A DNA stretch of 64,000 bases from Gudongella oleilytica. Lineage in GTDB: Bacteria; Bacillota; Clostridia; Tissierellales; Tissierellaceae. The position numbers were made by a program, and so were the translations under genes. The stretch covers positions 1,178,001 to 1,242,000 of the forward strand of contig NZ_CP035130.1 of the NCBI RefSeq assembly GCF_004101785.1. Reading direction: 5' to 3'. Of this stretch, positions 8,418-18,068 are shown piece by piece; position 1 is the first letter of the stretch; each line of letters opens with the position of its first letter. Below the pieces are notes generated by a model. It was not told where the DNA came from, made no database searches, and saw only the letters and a list, made by a program, of their open reading frames with translations.

Positions 8418-9506
8418 ATGGACGAAAGATCTACTTTGATTTGGTTAAATACGCTTCAGATTCCAAGTGACAGAATCTGTTCATTTATCAATTGGTTTGG
8501 GGATATTACTGAAATTAACAGTATGAGTGATGTTGATTTAAGGTCATCTGGGATTTTCTCGGAACTTCAAATAGCCAAGATAATAGATAAAAATTCGATT
8601 AAGGGTTTGACTGAATACGAGAAAAAGGTTAGAATTAAAGGCGCTGAAATCCTGACTGATTTCGACAGTGATTATCCTGAGGCTTTGAAATCAATCGACG
8701 ACAGACCTATGGTACTCTATGTAAGAGGAAGTTTAAAGAAGGAAGATGCCGTTGCAATTGGTATCGTCGGCTCGAGAAAGGCGACATCCTATGGCAAATG
8801 GGCATGTGAAAAAATTTCAGGGGATCTGGCAGGTATCGGAGCGACAATAGTTAGTGGCATGGCTTCAGGAATAGACACTTATGCCCATAGGGCAGCTTTA
8901 GATGCTGGAGGCAGGACCATAGCTGTATTAGGTTGTGGAGTAGACGTGGTATATCCTCAGAAAAATAAGTATCTATATGAAGAAATCTCATCAAGCGGTG
9001 CTGTTATCAGTGAATTTCCACTGGGGACTCAGCCACTTCCTTATCATTTTCCCATGAGGAACAGGATCATCTCTGGGTTGAGCCTTGGGATAGCAGTAAT
9101 CGAGGCACAGGAGAAATCAGGTTCGCTTATAACCGCCAGTTATGCAGCAAGCCAAGGGAAGGAAGTCTTTGCTGTACCAGGTAATATAAACAGCCTTTAC
9201 AGCTGCGGTACTAATCTTCTTATAAAAGATGGTGCGAAACCTATTCTCACTACTGAGGATATAATCGAGGAGATACCAGCGTTAAGAAGTAATTCCAGAA
9301 AAACGTTTGCTAAAGAGCATGAAAAAATACCATTGAGTGAAACAGAGAAAAAAATACTTAAGATATTGCAGGAAGGCCCACTACACTGTGATATCATAGC
9401 ACTAAGAACTGGCTTGGATATCTCCACCGTCCTCGGTACACTTATGATATTGGAAATGAAGGAAACTATAAAGGAACTGAGCAGCAGGACTTTTACACTC
9501 CGATAG
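8418..9506 (+). CDS. dprA: DNA-processing protein DprA
   Basis: Loads RecA onto incoming single-stranded DNA during transformation. 362 residues: the Rossmann-like core starts around 100 with GIVGSRKAT and SGMASGIDTYAHRAAL, followed by the GCGVD and MRNRIISGLS motifs; a C-terminal winged-helix segment runs from about 310. It stands 9 bases after comM. Standard length; no damage seen. Confidence 0.95.
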   Translation: MDERSTLIWLNTLQIPSDRICSFINWFGDITEINSMSDVDLRSSGIFSELQIAKIIDKNSIKGLTEYEKKVRIKGAEILTDFDSDYPEALKSIDDRPMVLYVRGSLKKEDAVAIGIVGSRKATSYGKWACEKISGDLAGIGATIVSGMASGIDTYAHRAALDAGGRTIAVLGCGVDVVYPQKNKYLYEEISSSGAVISEFPLGTQPLPYHFPMRNRIISGLSLGIAVIEAQEKSGSLITASYAASQGKEVFAVPGNINSLYSCGTNLLIKDGAKPILTTEDIIEEIPALRSNSRKTFAKEHEKIPLSETEKKILKILQEGPLHCDIIALRTGLDISTVLGTLMILEMKETIKELSSRTFTLR

Positions 9507-9530
9507 TCTGCTCACTTGGAGGTGCATAAA

Positions 9531-11609
9531 ATGGCGAAAAATTTGGTGATAGTGGAATCTCCTGCCAAAGCAAAAACCATCAGCAAGATTTTAGGTAGAG
9601 GATATAAGGTGGTTGCTTCTGTCGGGCACATTAGGGATCTGCCAAAAAGCAGACTGGGTGTGGATATAGATAACAACTTTGAACCCGACTATATAAATAT
9701 TAGAGGTAAAGGATCTTTAATAAAGGATCTTAAGAAAGAAGCAAAAGCTTCTGAGAATGTATACCTTGCAACTGACCCTGACCGTGAAGGTGAAGCTATC
9801 TCATGGCATTTAGCACACATATTGGGCTTGGATCATGATGCACCCATTCGAGTTGAATTTAACGAAATTACAAAGGAAAGAATAAAGCAGGCAATAAAAT
9901 CTCCAAGAGTTCTTGATAAAAATCTAATAGATGCACAGCAGGCCAGAAGGATACTCGATAGGCTGGTCGGCTATAAAATCAGTCCTCTATTGTGGAAAAA
10001 AATTAAGAAAGGTTTGAGTGCAGGAAGAGTACAATCAGTATCAGTAAAGTTGATTTGTGACCGAGAATCTGAAATTGGAGAGTTTATTCCTAAGGAGTAC
10101 TGGACAATAAATGCAAATCTCAAGAAGGACGATCAAGAGTTTGATGCAGCATTTTATGGAATAATGAAGGAAGGAAAAGACAAAAAACTTGAAATTCAAT
10201 CTGAAGAAGAAGCTAATAAAATTGTTGACGCCCTGAGCAAGGGAACATTCATTGTAGCTTCTGTCAAAAAGAGTGAAAGGAAGCGAAGCCCTTATCCTCC
10301 GTACACTACAAGTACACTGCAGCAGGATGCTTCCAAAAAACTTGGTTTCACGGCCAAAAAGACTATGATGATCGCTCAGCAGCTATACGAGGGAATCGAT
10401 CTGAAGACAGAAGGCGTCACTGGGCTTATAACTTATATGAGGACCGATTCGACCAGAGTTTCTAGTGAGGCAATGATCGCTGCCAAAGATTATGTATCGA
10501 ATACTTTTGGAAAAGAATATTCCAATGGTGGAAAGAGCTATTCAAACAAATCCAGAAAAGAGACACAGGATGCCCACGAGGGCATTAGACCTTCATACCC
10601 AGGCTTGGCTCCAGACGAAATTGAGAATAATCTTACTAAAGAGCAGCTGAAACTATATAGACTCATATGGAACAGATTTATTGGCTCTCAGATGAGGGAA
10701 GCAATCTATGATTCAGTTAGTGTATCTATACAAAATGGAGACTATGTTCTAAAATCTAATGGATCAAAGCTTTTGTTTCCAGGATTTCTGAAGGTATACT
10801 CAACTGTTGACGAGGAAATAAAGGATATGAGGCTTCCTGAGCTTGTTGAGAATGACCTTCTTTCCTTGATAAAGCTTGATAAAAAGCAAAACTTCACTCA
10901 ACCTCCATCAAGATATACTGAAGCTACATTAATCAAGACTATGGAAGAACTTGGAATAGGCAGGCCAAGCACCTATGCACCCACAATTGCTACTATACTC
11001 TCAAGAGGTTACGTAAGTTTAGAAAAGAAATATTTCTATCCTACTGAACTGGGGACCCTTGTAAATGATCTTCTGACGGAGTATTTTTCGCATGTTATGG
11101 ATAAGGAGTTTACCGCCGGTTTGGAAGAACACCTCGATGAAATAGCTTCAGGTGAAGTAGAGTGGAAAAAGGTCGTCAGTGAATTTTATTCAGAGTTCAG
11201 CAAGGAACTGTCCGTTGCAGAGAGGGAAATTGATAAAATTGAAATCAAGGATGAAGTAAGCGATGTCATCTGTGAAAAGTGCGGCAGGAATATGGTGATC
11301 AAAAACGGAAGATTTGGGAAGTTTCTTGCCTGCCCAGGATATCCTGATTGCAGAAATACACTACCCATAGTTGAAAAAATCAATGTAAAATGTCCTGTAT
11401 GCGGTGGCGAGATAGTTAAGAAAAGATCAAAAAAAGGTAGAGTATTTTATGGTTGTGACAAATACCCTGCCTGTGATTTTGTATCATGGGATGAACCAGT
11501 TGATGAAAAATGTCCGCAATGCGAGGGACCTATGGTCATTAAGAGATTTAAAAATAAAGCTGTAATTAGATGCTTAAATAAAGAATGCGGTTATAGTAGA
11601 AATATTTAA
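9531..11609 (+). CDS. topA: DNA topoisomerase I
   Basis: Type IA topoisomerase that relaxes negative supercoils. 692 residues: Toprim (KNLVIVESPAKAKTI, DPDREGEAISWH), the catalytic tyrosine in ITYMRTDSTR (about 305), and three C-terminal C4 zinc fingers (starting CEKCGRNM, CPVCGGEI, CPQCEGPM). ATG 9531 follows TTGGAGGTGCATAAA; an upstream in-frame start at 9516 overlaps the SD and is rejected. It follows dprA closely, as in Bacillus. Confidence 0.97.
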   Translation: MAKNLVIVESPAKAKTISKILGRGYKVVASVGHIRDLPKSRLGVDIDNNFEPDYINIRGKGSLIKDLKKEAKASENVYLATDPDREGEAISWHLAHILGLDHDAPIRVEFNEITKERIKQAIKSPRVLDKNLIDAQQARRILDRLVGYKISPLLWKKIKKGLSAGRVQSVSVKLICDRESEIGEFIPKEYWTINANLKKDDQEFDAAFYGIMKEGKDKKLEIQSEEEANKIVDALSKGTFIVASVKKSERKRSPYPPYTTSTLQQDASKKLGFTAKKTMMIAQQLYEGIDLKTEGVTGLITYMRTDSTRVSSEAMIAAKDYVSNTFGKEYSNGGKSYSNKSRKETQDAHEGIRPSYPGLAPDEIENNLTKEQLKLYRLIWNRFIGSQMREAIYDSVSVSIQNGDYVLKSNGSKLLFPGFLKVYSTVDEEIKDMRLPELVENDLLSLIKLDKKQNFTQPPSRYTEATLIKTMEELGIGRPSTYAPTIATILSRGYVSLEKKYFYPTELGTLVNDLLTEYFSHVMDKEFTAGLEEHLDEIASGEVEWKKVVSEFYSEFSKELSVAEREIDKIEIKDEVSDVICEKCGRNMVIKNGRFGKFLACPGYPDCRNTLPIVEKINVKCPVCGGEIVKKRSKKGRVFYGCDKYPACDFVSWDEPVDEKCPQCEGPMVIKRFKNKAVIRCLNKECGYSRNI

Positions 11610-11720
11610 AAAAATCAAAAAATGGCTGTACATTTCTCTTTGGATATAGTATGTTATAAATAAATGGTGAATATTCAGAATTGTTTATGTCATACATTAA
11701 TAATAATATGGAGGGATGTT

Positions 11721-12494
11721 ATGGAGAGTTTATTAAAGAAAACCAGACGCTTGAACAAGACGCTGCAAAGCTATGGCTCACAGCCAGTATCTTTTATTGA
11801 TCTCAGTAAGATATTATCAGATATTTTGGAGGCTAACGTCTATATTGCAAGCAAGAAGGGAAGAGTCCTCGGATATGCGTTATCAGCGGGATTTGACTGT
11901 GATATAATCAATTCCGAAGTTGTCAAAGAACGTAGGTTCCCTAAGAAATATAATGATGAATTGTTGAAAGTTACAGAAACCAGCGAGAATATCAAAGAAG
12001 TAACCGACTGTGTGTTTGACCAGGTTTCAGAATGCAATTATCCTGACAAAATCTCTACTATAGTGCCCATTAACAGCGGTGGCTCAAGACTCGGCACACT
12101 TGTGGTAGCAAGATTCGGTAAGGAATTTGATGTTGAAGATCTTATTCTTTGCGAATACAGTGCAACTGTTGTAGGTATGGAGATCCTCAGGGCTACAACA
12201 GAGGAAATTGAGGAAGATGCAAGGAAGAAATCAGTTGTGCAGATGGCTATTGGTACTTTGTCATACTCGGAAAAAGAAGCTATGGAGCACATATTCAATG
12301 AACTCGATGGTATGGAGGGTCTTCTGGTAGCAAGCAAGATCGCTGACAGAGTAGGTATAACACGATCTGTCATAGTAAATGCGTTGAGAAAATTTGAAAG
12401 TGCCGGTGTAATCGAGTCAAGATCGCTTGGCATGAAGGGGACACACATTAAAATACTTAATGAAAAGCTTATTGACGAACTCAAAAAAAAATGA
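11721..12494 (+). CDS. codY: GTP- and branched-chain-amino-acid-sensing repressor CodY
   Basis: Global regulator that represses nutrient-scavenging genes when GTP and isoleucine/valine/leucine are plentiful. 257 residues: an N-terminal GAF domain (about 1-155, opening [16 protein letters not shown]) and a C-terminal winged HTH with [23 protein letters not shown] 11721 follows GGAGGGATGTT; upstream in-frame codons do not fit the family N-terminus. It lies between topA and rpsB and has its own terminator. The 112-base gap before it is AT-rich and may hold a promoter (TATAAA at 11655-11660), but no clear -35 is seen. Confidence 0.97.
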   Translation: MESLLKKTRRLNKTLQSYGSQPVSFIDLSKILSDILEANVYIASKKGRVLGYALSAGFDCDIINSEVVKERRFPKKYNDELLKVTETSENIKEVTDCVFDQVSECNYPDKISTIVPINSGGSRLGTLVVARFGKEFDVEDLILCEYSATVVGMEILRATTEEIEEDARKKSVVQMAIGTLSYSEKEAMEHIFNELDGMEGLLVASKIADRVGITRSVIVNALRKFESAGVIESRSLGMKGTHIKILNEKLIDELKKK

Positions 12495-12502
12495 CAATAA
12501 AC

Positions 12503-12550
12503 AAACTCCGGGTATTCGGTGAATCTTCTTCCCTCCGGAGTTTCTGTTTT
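12503..12550 (+). terminator. Terminator of codY
   Basis: AAACTCCGG (12503-12511) pairs with CCGGAGTTT (12535-12543) across a 23-base loop and is followed by CTGTTTTT. Confidence 0.75.
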
Positions 12551-12572
12551 TGATAAACACAGAAGAATTAAG

Positions 12573-12601
12573 TTGTAATCCAAGTGGAGCTGTGCTATAA
12601 T
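12573..12601 (+). promoter_or_regulatory. Promoter of the rpsB-tsf unit
   Basis: TTGTAA (12573-12578), 17-base spacer, TATAAT (12596-12601) with upstream TGC giving an extended -10. Confidence 0.75.
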
Positions 12602-12607
12602 CTTTGA

Positions 12608-12703
12608 TGGTGATTACACACACTTGATCGATGTCTAAGGGGTTGCTCTACGGAGTCCACTGACAAATGAGACAAGTGGAGGAAAAAACATGGAGGTGAA
12701 AGT
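12608..12703 (+). promoter_or_regulatory. rpsB 5' leader with alternative pairings
   Basis: About 95 bases of leader RNA. CACTTG (12621-12626) can pair with CAAGTG (12673-12678), while CCACT (12657-12661) can pair with AGTGG (12675-12679); the two pairings exclude each other. A small CTC-TACG-GAG hairpin lies at 12646-12655. This could be an S2 autoregulatory site, as in other bacteria, but it was folded by eye only. Confidence 0.4.
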
Positions 12704-12722
12704 ATGTCAGTCGTATCAATGA
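12690..12722 (+). CDS. Possible 10-codon leader peptide overlapping rpsB start
   Basis: ATG 12690 lies 7 bases after AAGTGGAGG and opens a reading frame [10 protein letters not shown] that stops at TGA 12720-12722, inside rpsB. The rpsB SD (GGAGGTGA) is inside this frame. Its SD is as good as that of rpsB, so ribosomes could start here; whether it is translated is unknown. Confidence 0.3.
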   Translation: MEVKVCQSYQ

Positions 12723-13411
12723 AAAGTTTATTGGAAGCGGGCGTACATTTCGGGCACCAAACAAGAAGATGGAATCCGAAAATGGCGCAGTATATCTTCA
12801 CTGAAAGAAATGGGATATACATTATTGACCTGCAAAAGACAGTCAAAAAGGTAGACGAAGCCTACAACATTATAAAAGAAATCGTTGAGAATGGTGGCGA
12901 GGTACTTTTTGTAGGAACTAAGAAGCAGGCACAGGAGGCTATCGAAAACGAAGCCAGAAGATGCGGAATGCACTACATCAATCAAAGATGGTTAGGTGGA
13001 ATGCTTACAAACTACAAGACAATAAGAAAGAGAATCGACAGACTTCATGAGCTTGAGAAAATGGAAGAGGATGGAACATTTGATGTCCTTTCTAAGAAAG
13101 AAGTTATCAAGCTGAGACATGAAGCCGAAAGACTCGAGAAGTTCCTTGGTGGAATAAAGACTATGGAAAAAATTCCCAGTGCTTTGTTTGTTGTAGACCC
13201 AAGAAAAGAAAAAATAGCAGTTAAGGAAGCTCACATACTGGGAATCCCTGTAATTGGTATAGTAGATACAAACTGTGACCCGGACGAGATCGATTATGTG
13301 ATCCCTGGCAACGATGACGCTATTCGTGCTGTCAAGCTCTTGACAGAGACAATGGCTAATGCAGTTATCGAGGCTAAGCAAGGTGAGCAAACAGAAAAAA
13401 CTGAGGCTTAA
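12704..13411 (+). CDS. rpsB: 30S ribosomal protein S2
   Basis: Platform protein of the small subunit, added late in assembly. 235 residues with [20 protein letters not shown] near the N-terminus and [13 protein letters not shown] near 180, both diagnostic. ATG 12704 follows GGAGGTGAAAGT. Transcribed from its own promoter through a structured leader and followed by a hairpin before tsf. Normal length. Confidence 0.97.
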   Translation: MSVVSMKSLLEAGVHFGHQTRRWNPKMAQYIFTERNGIYIIDLQKTVKKVDEAYNIIKEIVENGGEVLFVGTKKQAQEAIENEARRCGMHYINQRWLGGMLTNYKTIRKRIDRLHELEKMEEDGTFDVLSKKEVIKLRHEAERLEKFLGGIKTMEKIPSALFVVDPRKEKIAVKEAHILGIPVIGIVDTNCDPDEIDYVIPGNDDAIRAVKLLTETMANAVIEAKQGEQTEKTEA

Positions 13412-13420
13412 GAAGGATAA

Positions 13421-13460
13421 GGTAAGAGTCGTAGCTTAGGCTACTTCTCTTACCATTTTA
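13421..13460 (+). terminator. Hairpin between rpsB and tsf
   Basis: A two-part stem: outer GGTAAGAG (13421-13428) with CTCTTACC (13447-13454), inner GTAGC (13431-13435) with GCTAC (13440-13444), then ATTTTA. Probably a partial terminator that sets the S2 to EF-Ts ratio, since no separate tsf promoter is obvious. Confidence 0.7.
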
Positions 13461-13479
13461 ATAATACAGGAGGGATATT

Positions 13480-14127
13480 ATGAGCATTAGCGCATCTTTG
13501 GTTAAAGAACTTAGAGAAAAAACCGGAGCTGGAATGCTGGACTGCAAGAAGGCTTTGGAGCAAACCAATGGAGATATAGATAAAGCAATAGACTATTTAA
13601 GAGAAAAAGGTCTCGCATCAGCGGCTAAAAAATCAGGAAGAATTGCTTCTGAAGGCTTAGTAGAAGCTTATATTCATGGTGGAAGGATCGGAGTTATAAT
13701 TGAGGTAAACTCCGAAACTGACTTCGTTGCAAAAAATGCTGAATTCAAGGAATTCGTTAAAGATATGGCAATGCAGGTAGCAGCAACCAATCCACAGGTT
13801 GTTTCAAGAGAACAGCTTACTGAGCAGGAAATTGCTCATGAGAGAGAAATCCAGACCAATAAGGTGTTGAATGAAGGCAAACCTGCTCACGTAGCTGAAA
13901 AAATAGTAGAGGGCAGAATGGAGAAATACTTCGAGCAGGTATGTCTGCTTGATCAAGCATTTATAAAGGATCCAAGCGTCAAGGTAAAAGATCTTCTTGC
14001 TCAGAAAATATCAAAGATCGGTGAAAACCTTGTTATCAGAAGGTTTGTCAGATACGAGGTAGGAGAAGGTCTCGAGAAAAAAGAAGAAAATTTTGCAGAA
14101 GAAGTTGCAAAGCAAATCAAGGCATAG
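13480..14127 (+). CDS. tsf: Translation elongation factor Ts
   Basis: Exchanges GDP for GTP on EF-Tu. 215 residues: the UBA-like N-terminus [20 protein letters not shown], and [15 protein letters not shown] in the core. This is the short EF-Ts form with one and a half core subdomains, common in Firmicutes. ATG 13480 follows AGGAGGGATATT. It is flanked by hairpins on both sides. Confidence 0.97.
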   Translation: MSISASLVKELREKTGAGMLDCKKALEQTNGDIDKAIDYLREKGLASAAKKSGRIASEGLVEAYIHGGRIGVIIEVNSETDFVAKNAEFKEFVKDMAMQVAATNPQVVSREQLTEQEIAHEREIQTNKVLNEGKPAHVAEKIVEGRMEKYFEQVCLLDQAFIKDPSVKVKDLLAQKISKIGENLVIRRFVRYEVGEGLEKKEENFAEEVAKQIKA

Positions 14128-14132
14128 TAAAT

Positions 14133-14160
14133 AAGGAGAACACTTGTGTTCTCCTTTTAT
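14133..14160 (+). terminator. Terminator of tsf
   Basis: AAGGAGAACAC (14133-14143), loop TT, GTGTTCTCCTT (14146-14156), then TTAT. Perfect 11-bp stem. Confidence 0.8.
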
Positions 14161-14197
14161 CGAATAAAGGGGAATATTAAATCTGAGGAGTGTAAAT

Positions 14198-14911
14198 ATG
14201 GAACCCATTTACAAGAGAGTAGTGCTTAAACTTAGCGGAGAGGCAATGGCAGGTGAGAAAGGTACTGGAATCGATCAGGAAACCATAAGCAGCATTGCTG
14301 ATCAAGTCAAGAAGCTTCAATCCATGGGGGTAGAGATTGCAATTGTAGTAGGCGGCGGGAATTTTTGGAGAGGCAGATCTTCAAAAGAGATGGACAGGGC
14401 CACTTCTGATTACATGGGTATGTTAGGAACCATGATGAATGCTCTTGCACTTCAGGATGCTTTGGAACATATGGGAGTTGTGACGAGAGTTCAATCTGCA
14501 ATCGAGATGAGACAGGTTGCAGAACCTTATATCAGAAGAAGAGCTATCAGGCACTTGGAAAAGGGAAGAGTAGTAATTTTTGGTGCAGGAACTGGGAATC
14601 CATATTTTTCAACAGATACAACCGCAGCTTTGAGAGCTGCTGAAATTGAGGCTGAAGTAATACTCCTTGCAAAGAAAGGCGTGGATGGAGTCTATGACTC
14701 CGATCCCAAGCTTAATTTCGAAGCAAAAAGGTTTGACACTTTAAGATATATTGATATACTAAAGTTAGGGCTTGGAATAATGGATTCTACAGCCACCTCG
14801 TTGTGTATGGATAATAGAATACCATTGATCGTGTTCGGGATTGATCAACCTGACAATATTGTAAAAGTAGTAATAGGCGATAATATTGGAACACACGTAA
14901 AGGAGGAATAA
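14198..14911 (+). CDS. pyrH: UMP kinase
   Basis: Phosphorylates UMP to UDP; hexameric amino-acid-kinase fold. 237 residues with [12 protein letters not shown] at the N-terminus, [11 protein letters not shown] (about 52-62) and the nucleotide-site segment [11 protein letters not shown] (about 162). ATG 14198 follows TGAGGAGTGTAAAT. Only 2 bases separate it from frr, the usual pyrH-frr pairing. Confidence 0.97.
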   Translation: MEPIYKRVVLKLSGEAMAGEKGTGIDQETISSIADQVKKLQSMGVEIAIVVGGGNFWRGRSSKEMDRATSDYMGMLGTMMNALALQDALEHMGVVTRVQSAIEMRQVAEPYIRRRAIRHLEKGRVVIFGAGTGNPYFSTDTTAALRAAEIEAEVILLAKKGVDGVYDSDPKLNFEAKRFDTLRYIDILKLGLGIMDSTATSLCMDNRIPLIVFGIDQPDNIVKVVIGDNIGTHVKEE

Positions 14912-14913
14912 CT

Positions 14914-15471
14914 ATGATATTGGAAGTGCACAAGGAATCCGAGTCAAAAATGGAAAAAACCATATCAGTCTACAAGGAGGAGCTTCAAGCAATCCGTGCA
15001 GGCAGAGCCAATCCTGCTTTACTTGACAGAATTCATGTAGACTACTACGGCCAGGTAACTCCATTAAAACAAGTGGGCAGTGTTTCAGCTCCGGAACCAA
15101 GGATGCTTGTTATACAGCCTTGGGACACAAAACTGATCCCTGCGATCGAGAAAGAAATCCTCAAGTCGGATCTAGGTTTGAACCCTTCAAATGATGGAAA
15201 GATAATAAGATTACTTATACCTCAATTGACTGAGGAAAGAAGGAAGGATCTTGCTAAGGTAGTTAAGAAAAACAGTGAAAATGCTAAAGTAGCTATTAGA
15301 AATACTAGAAGAGATGCAATCGAAAAGATCAAGAAGCTGGAAAAAAACAAGGAGATAACCGAGGACGACAGAAAGCTGGCCGAGGAGGAAATGCAAAAAA
15401 TAACCGACAAGTTCATTGCTGAGATTGATGAGATCACTAAGAAAAAAGAAGAAGAACTTATGGAAATATAA
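14914..15471 (+). CDS. frr: Ribosome recycling factor
   Basis: Splits post-termination ribosomes together with EF-G. 185 residues, the standard length: [19 protein letters not shown] near 30-48 and the three-helix C-terminal part [23 protein letters not shown] 14914 follows AAAGGAGGAATAACT. A terminator follows directly. Confidence 0.97.
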   Translation: MILEVHKESESKMEKTISVYKEELQAIRAGRANPALLDRIHVDYYGQVTPLKQVGSVSAPEPRMLVIQPWDTKLIPAIEKEILKSDLGLNPSNDGKIIRLLIPQLTEERRKDLAKVVKKNSENAKVAIRNTRRDAIEKIKKLEKNKEITEDDRKLAEEEMQKITDKFIAEIDEITKKKEEELMEI

Positions 15472-15475
15472 AACT

Positions 15476-15502
15476 AACCCCTTCTCAAAAGAAGGGGTTT
15501 TA
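15476..15502 (+). terminator. Terminator of pyrH-frr
   Basis: AACCCCTTCT (15476-15485), loop CAAA, AGAAGGGGTT (15490-15499), then TTA. Perfect 10-bp stem. Confidence 0.85.
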
Positions 15503-15518
15503 CTTGATGGGGGTATCT

Positions 15519-16256
15519 ATGATAACAGAGAAAATAAATAAATCTGATATAGATATTACAAAATTGCCAAAGCATGTAGCCATTATTATGGATGGAAACG
15601 GAAGATGGGCAAAAAAGCGAGGCCTTCCTCGTCACTTCGGGCACCAGGAAGGGATGAATAGAGTTATCGATATAGTGGAAGCTACAAAGGATATTGGCAT
15701 TAAATATCTCACTCTCTATGCTTTTTCAACAGAAAATTGGAAAAGGCCTAAAGTTGAGATAGATGCCCTTATGAATCTTCTAGTCCTATTCATAAGAAGG
15801 GAGTTGCAACGCTTGGTCACTAATGGTGTTAAGTTAAACATCCTTGGTGACTGGTCAGTTCTTCCTGACCTTCCCCAAAAGGAAATCAATAGAGCAATCG
15901 AAGCTACTAAGGATAATAGTGATATGGTGCTCAATATCGCGCTCAATTACGGAGGCAGACAAGAGATATCACGTGCAGTAAAACTGATTTTAGAAGATCA
16001 TTTAAGGGGTAATATAGATGTAGATGTCATAGGTGAGGATACCATCAGTCAGTATTTGTATACAAATGGTCAACCGGATCCTGATTTGATAATTAGACCT
16101 AGTGGAGAACTTAGATTGAGTAACTTCCTCACTTACCAATCGGCCTATTCAGAGTTCTGGTTTTCAGACATACTATGGCCTGATTTTGATAAGACGCAGC
16201 TTTATAGAGCAATCTTTGACTATCAGAAAAGGGATCGCAGATTTGGAGGTATTTGA
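15519..16256 (+). CDS. uppS: Undecaprenyl diphosphate synthase (UppS)
   Basis: Cis-prenyltransferase making the C55 lipid carrier for peptidoglycan. 245 residues: AIIMDGNGRWAKKRGL (catalytic Asp), TLYAFSTENWKRP, and the C-terminal RPSGELRLSNF. ATG 15519 is preferred because GATGGGGGTA lies just upstream; TTG 15504 and ATG 15507 would place the SD inside the gene. It overlaps cdsA's start region with no gap. Confidence 0.96.
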   Translation: MITEKINKSDIDITKLPKHVAIIMDGNGRWAKKRGLPRHFGHQEGMNRVIDIVEATKDIGIKYLTLYAFSTENWKRPKVEIDALMNLLVLFIRRELQRLVTNGVKLNILGDWSVLPDLPQKEINRAIEATKDNSDMVLNIALNYGGRQEISRAVKLILEDHLRGNIDVDVIGEDTISQYLYTNGQPDPDLIIRPSGELRLSNFLTYQSAYSEFWFSDILWPDFDKTQLYRAIFDYQKRDRRFGGI

Positions 16257-17033
16257 GTGAAAGACTTGGGAATTAGGGTTGCTTCTGGAGCTATAGGCCT
16301 GGTGCTGCTTCTGTCGGTACTTTTTGCTGGCGGACCAGTTCTTGGTATCGGACTTCTTATAGTATCCACAATAGCACTAAAAGAATTTTATACGGCTCTT
16401 AAGAAGCTTGGCAGGAAGCCATTGGATTTGATAGGGTATGTTGCAGCGGTATTGCTCTTAGCCTCCTTCTATTATCAGCTTGAACTTGCTGATCTTATAG
16501 TCTCTGCTCTAACCCTGTTGTTATTATCAACGACAGTGCTTTCCAAGAGACATGATATCCTTGATGCTGCAATAACGTTGACAGGAGTTATCTACATACC
16601 ATTCCTTCTATATCACATATTACTGATGGATGGAAAACCGATCATGCTGGTTGTTTTTCTAATTGCATTCGGGACAGATACTTTTGCCTACATCATCGGA
16701 AGTAAGTTTGGGAAAAAGAGACTATGCCCGGAGATTAGCCCAAAAAAATCAGTTGAAGGTGCTATTGGAGGAATAGTGGGAAGTATCCTTGTAACCATGT
16801 CATACGGTGCATTTTATGAAATTGGTCCGTTGTGGAGCATTGGAATTCTATCACTGATCGGATCAGTTCTATCACAGTTGGGGGACCTGACTGCATCCAG
16901 AATAAAGAGAATAACAGGAGTCAAGGATTTCGGAAGCATTATGCCCGGTCATGGCGGTATGCTGGACAGGTTTGACAGTGTTATTTTTACTGCTCCCTTG
17001 GTGTTTTATTACATGCAATATTTTTTAAGATGA
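16257..17033 (+). CDS. cdsA: Phosphatidate cytidylyltransferase CdsA
   Basis: Membrane enzyme joining CTP and phosphatidic acid to CDP-diacylglycerol. 258 residues, almost entirely hydrophobic helices (about 7-8), ending with the signature LTASRIKRITGVKDFG followed by MPGHGGMLDRFDS. The GTG start directly follows the uppS stop. The next gene is rseP; dxr, which usually stands between them, is absent. The product feeds pgsA, also in this window. Confidence 0.95.
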   Translation: MKDLGIRVASGAIGLVLLLSVLFAGGPVLGIGLLIVSTIALKEFYTALKKLGRKPLDLIGYVAAVLLLASFYYQLELADLIVSALTLLLLSTTVLSKRHDILDAAITLTGVIYIPFLLYHILLMDGKPIMLVVFLIAFGTDTFAYIIGSKFGKKRLCPEISPKKSVEGAIGGIVGSILVTMSYGAFYEIGPLWSIGILSLIGSVLSQLGDLTASRIKRITGVKDFGSIMPGHGGMLDRFDSVIFTAPLVFYYMQYFLR

Positions 17034-17052
17034 GAGATGAGGTGTTTTTAAA

Positions 17053-18057
17053 ATGATCACAGCTTTCGCTGCGATATTTGTGTTTTTATTGGTTATACTT
17101 CTACATGAGCTTGGACATTTTTCTGTGGCAAAACTGGTTGGCATCAAGGTCAATGAGTTTGCGATAGGAATGGGACCAAAGATTTTTCAAAGGCAAAATG
17201 GCGAAACCAAATACACCCTAAGGGCGCTCCCTATTGGAGGCTTTGTAAGAATGGAGGGTGAGGAAGAAAACTCTGATGACCCGAGAAGCTTTGGTAAGGC
17301 ATCAGTCATGTCGAGAATAGCAACAATAGCCGCTGGTGCAACTATGAATTTTGTACTTGCAATAATAGTTCTTTCCATTGTTGCTTTCAACGTTGGAGTC
17401 CCGACGACCACATTATCAGGTACAATAGATGGTAGTCCCGCACAGGAATCTGGCATCCAGGCAGGAGATAAAATTTTGGCAATCAACGAAATTGAAATCA
17501 AAGAGTGGCAGGATATTATAGATGCCATAAATTACTATGGTATTGGCAGCGAGCTATCAGTCAAAGTTGAAAGATATGGTTCTTTTGAAACGATCCAGGT
17601 TATGCCAGTTGAGGATGAGGGTAGAGTAGTTATCGGTATAACCCCGGAATATAAGCAAAGCATTGGATCTGCTGTTAAGGCTGGATTTCAGGATACTTGG
17701 TACTTCATCAAGCTTATGTTCCAATTCCTTGGCATGCTATTCCAGGGAGAGGTATCCACAAATGATTTGGCAGGGCCTATTGGTGTGATTAACGAGGTTG
17801 GAAATGCAGCTAAAATGGGGTTCACAAATCTATTATATATACTTGGATTTATTAGTGTGAACCTGGGCTTTTTCAATCTTTTACCGATACCTGCACTGGA
17901 TGGCAGCAAAATAGTATTTCTGTTGATTGAGCTTGTGAGAGGCAAGCCCATAGATCCTGAGAAAGAGGGTTTTATTCATCTAGTCGGATTTGTATTTCTT
18001 ATATCTCTGATGTTGATAGTAACCTATAAGGATCTCTTAAGGATAAATATATTTTAA
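17053..18057 (+). CDS. rseP: Site-2 protease RseP/RasP
   Basis: Intramembrane zinc metalloprotease that cleaves anti-sigma factors and signal-peptide remnants. 334 residues: HELGH in the first membrane helix (about 18-22), a PDZ domain around 120-190 (GSPAQESGIQAGDKI), and the second metal site NLLPIPALDGSK near 275. ATG 17053 follows GAGATGAGGTGTTTTTAAA. Typical neighbours cdsA and ispG. Confidence 0.95.
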   Translation: MITAFAAIFVFLLVILLHELGHFSVAKLVGIKVNEFAIGMGPKIFQRQNGETKYTLRALPIGGFVRMEGEEENSDDPRSFGKASVMSRIATIAAGATMNFVLAIIVLSIVAFNVGVPTTTLSGTIDGSPAQESGIQAGDKILAINEIEIKEWQDIIDAINYYGIGSELSVKVERYGSFETIQVMPVEDEGRVVIGITPEYKQSIGSAVKAGFQDTWYFIKLMFQFLGMLFQGEVSTNDLAGPIGVINEVGNAAKMGFTNLLYILGFISVNLGFFNLLPIPALDGSKIVFLLIELVRGKPIDPEKEGFIHLVGFVFLISLMLIVTYKDLLRINIF

Positions 18058-18068
18058 GGTGGATTAAG

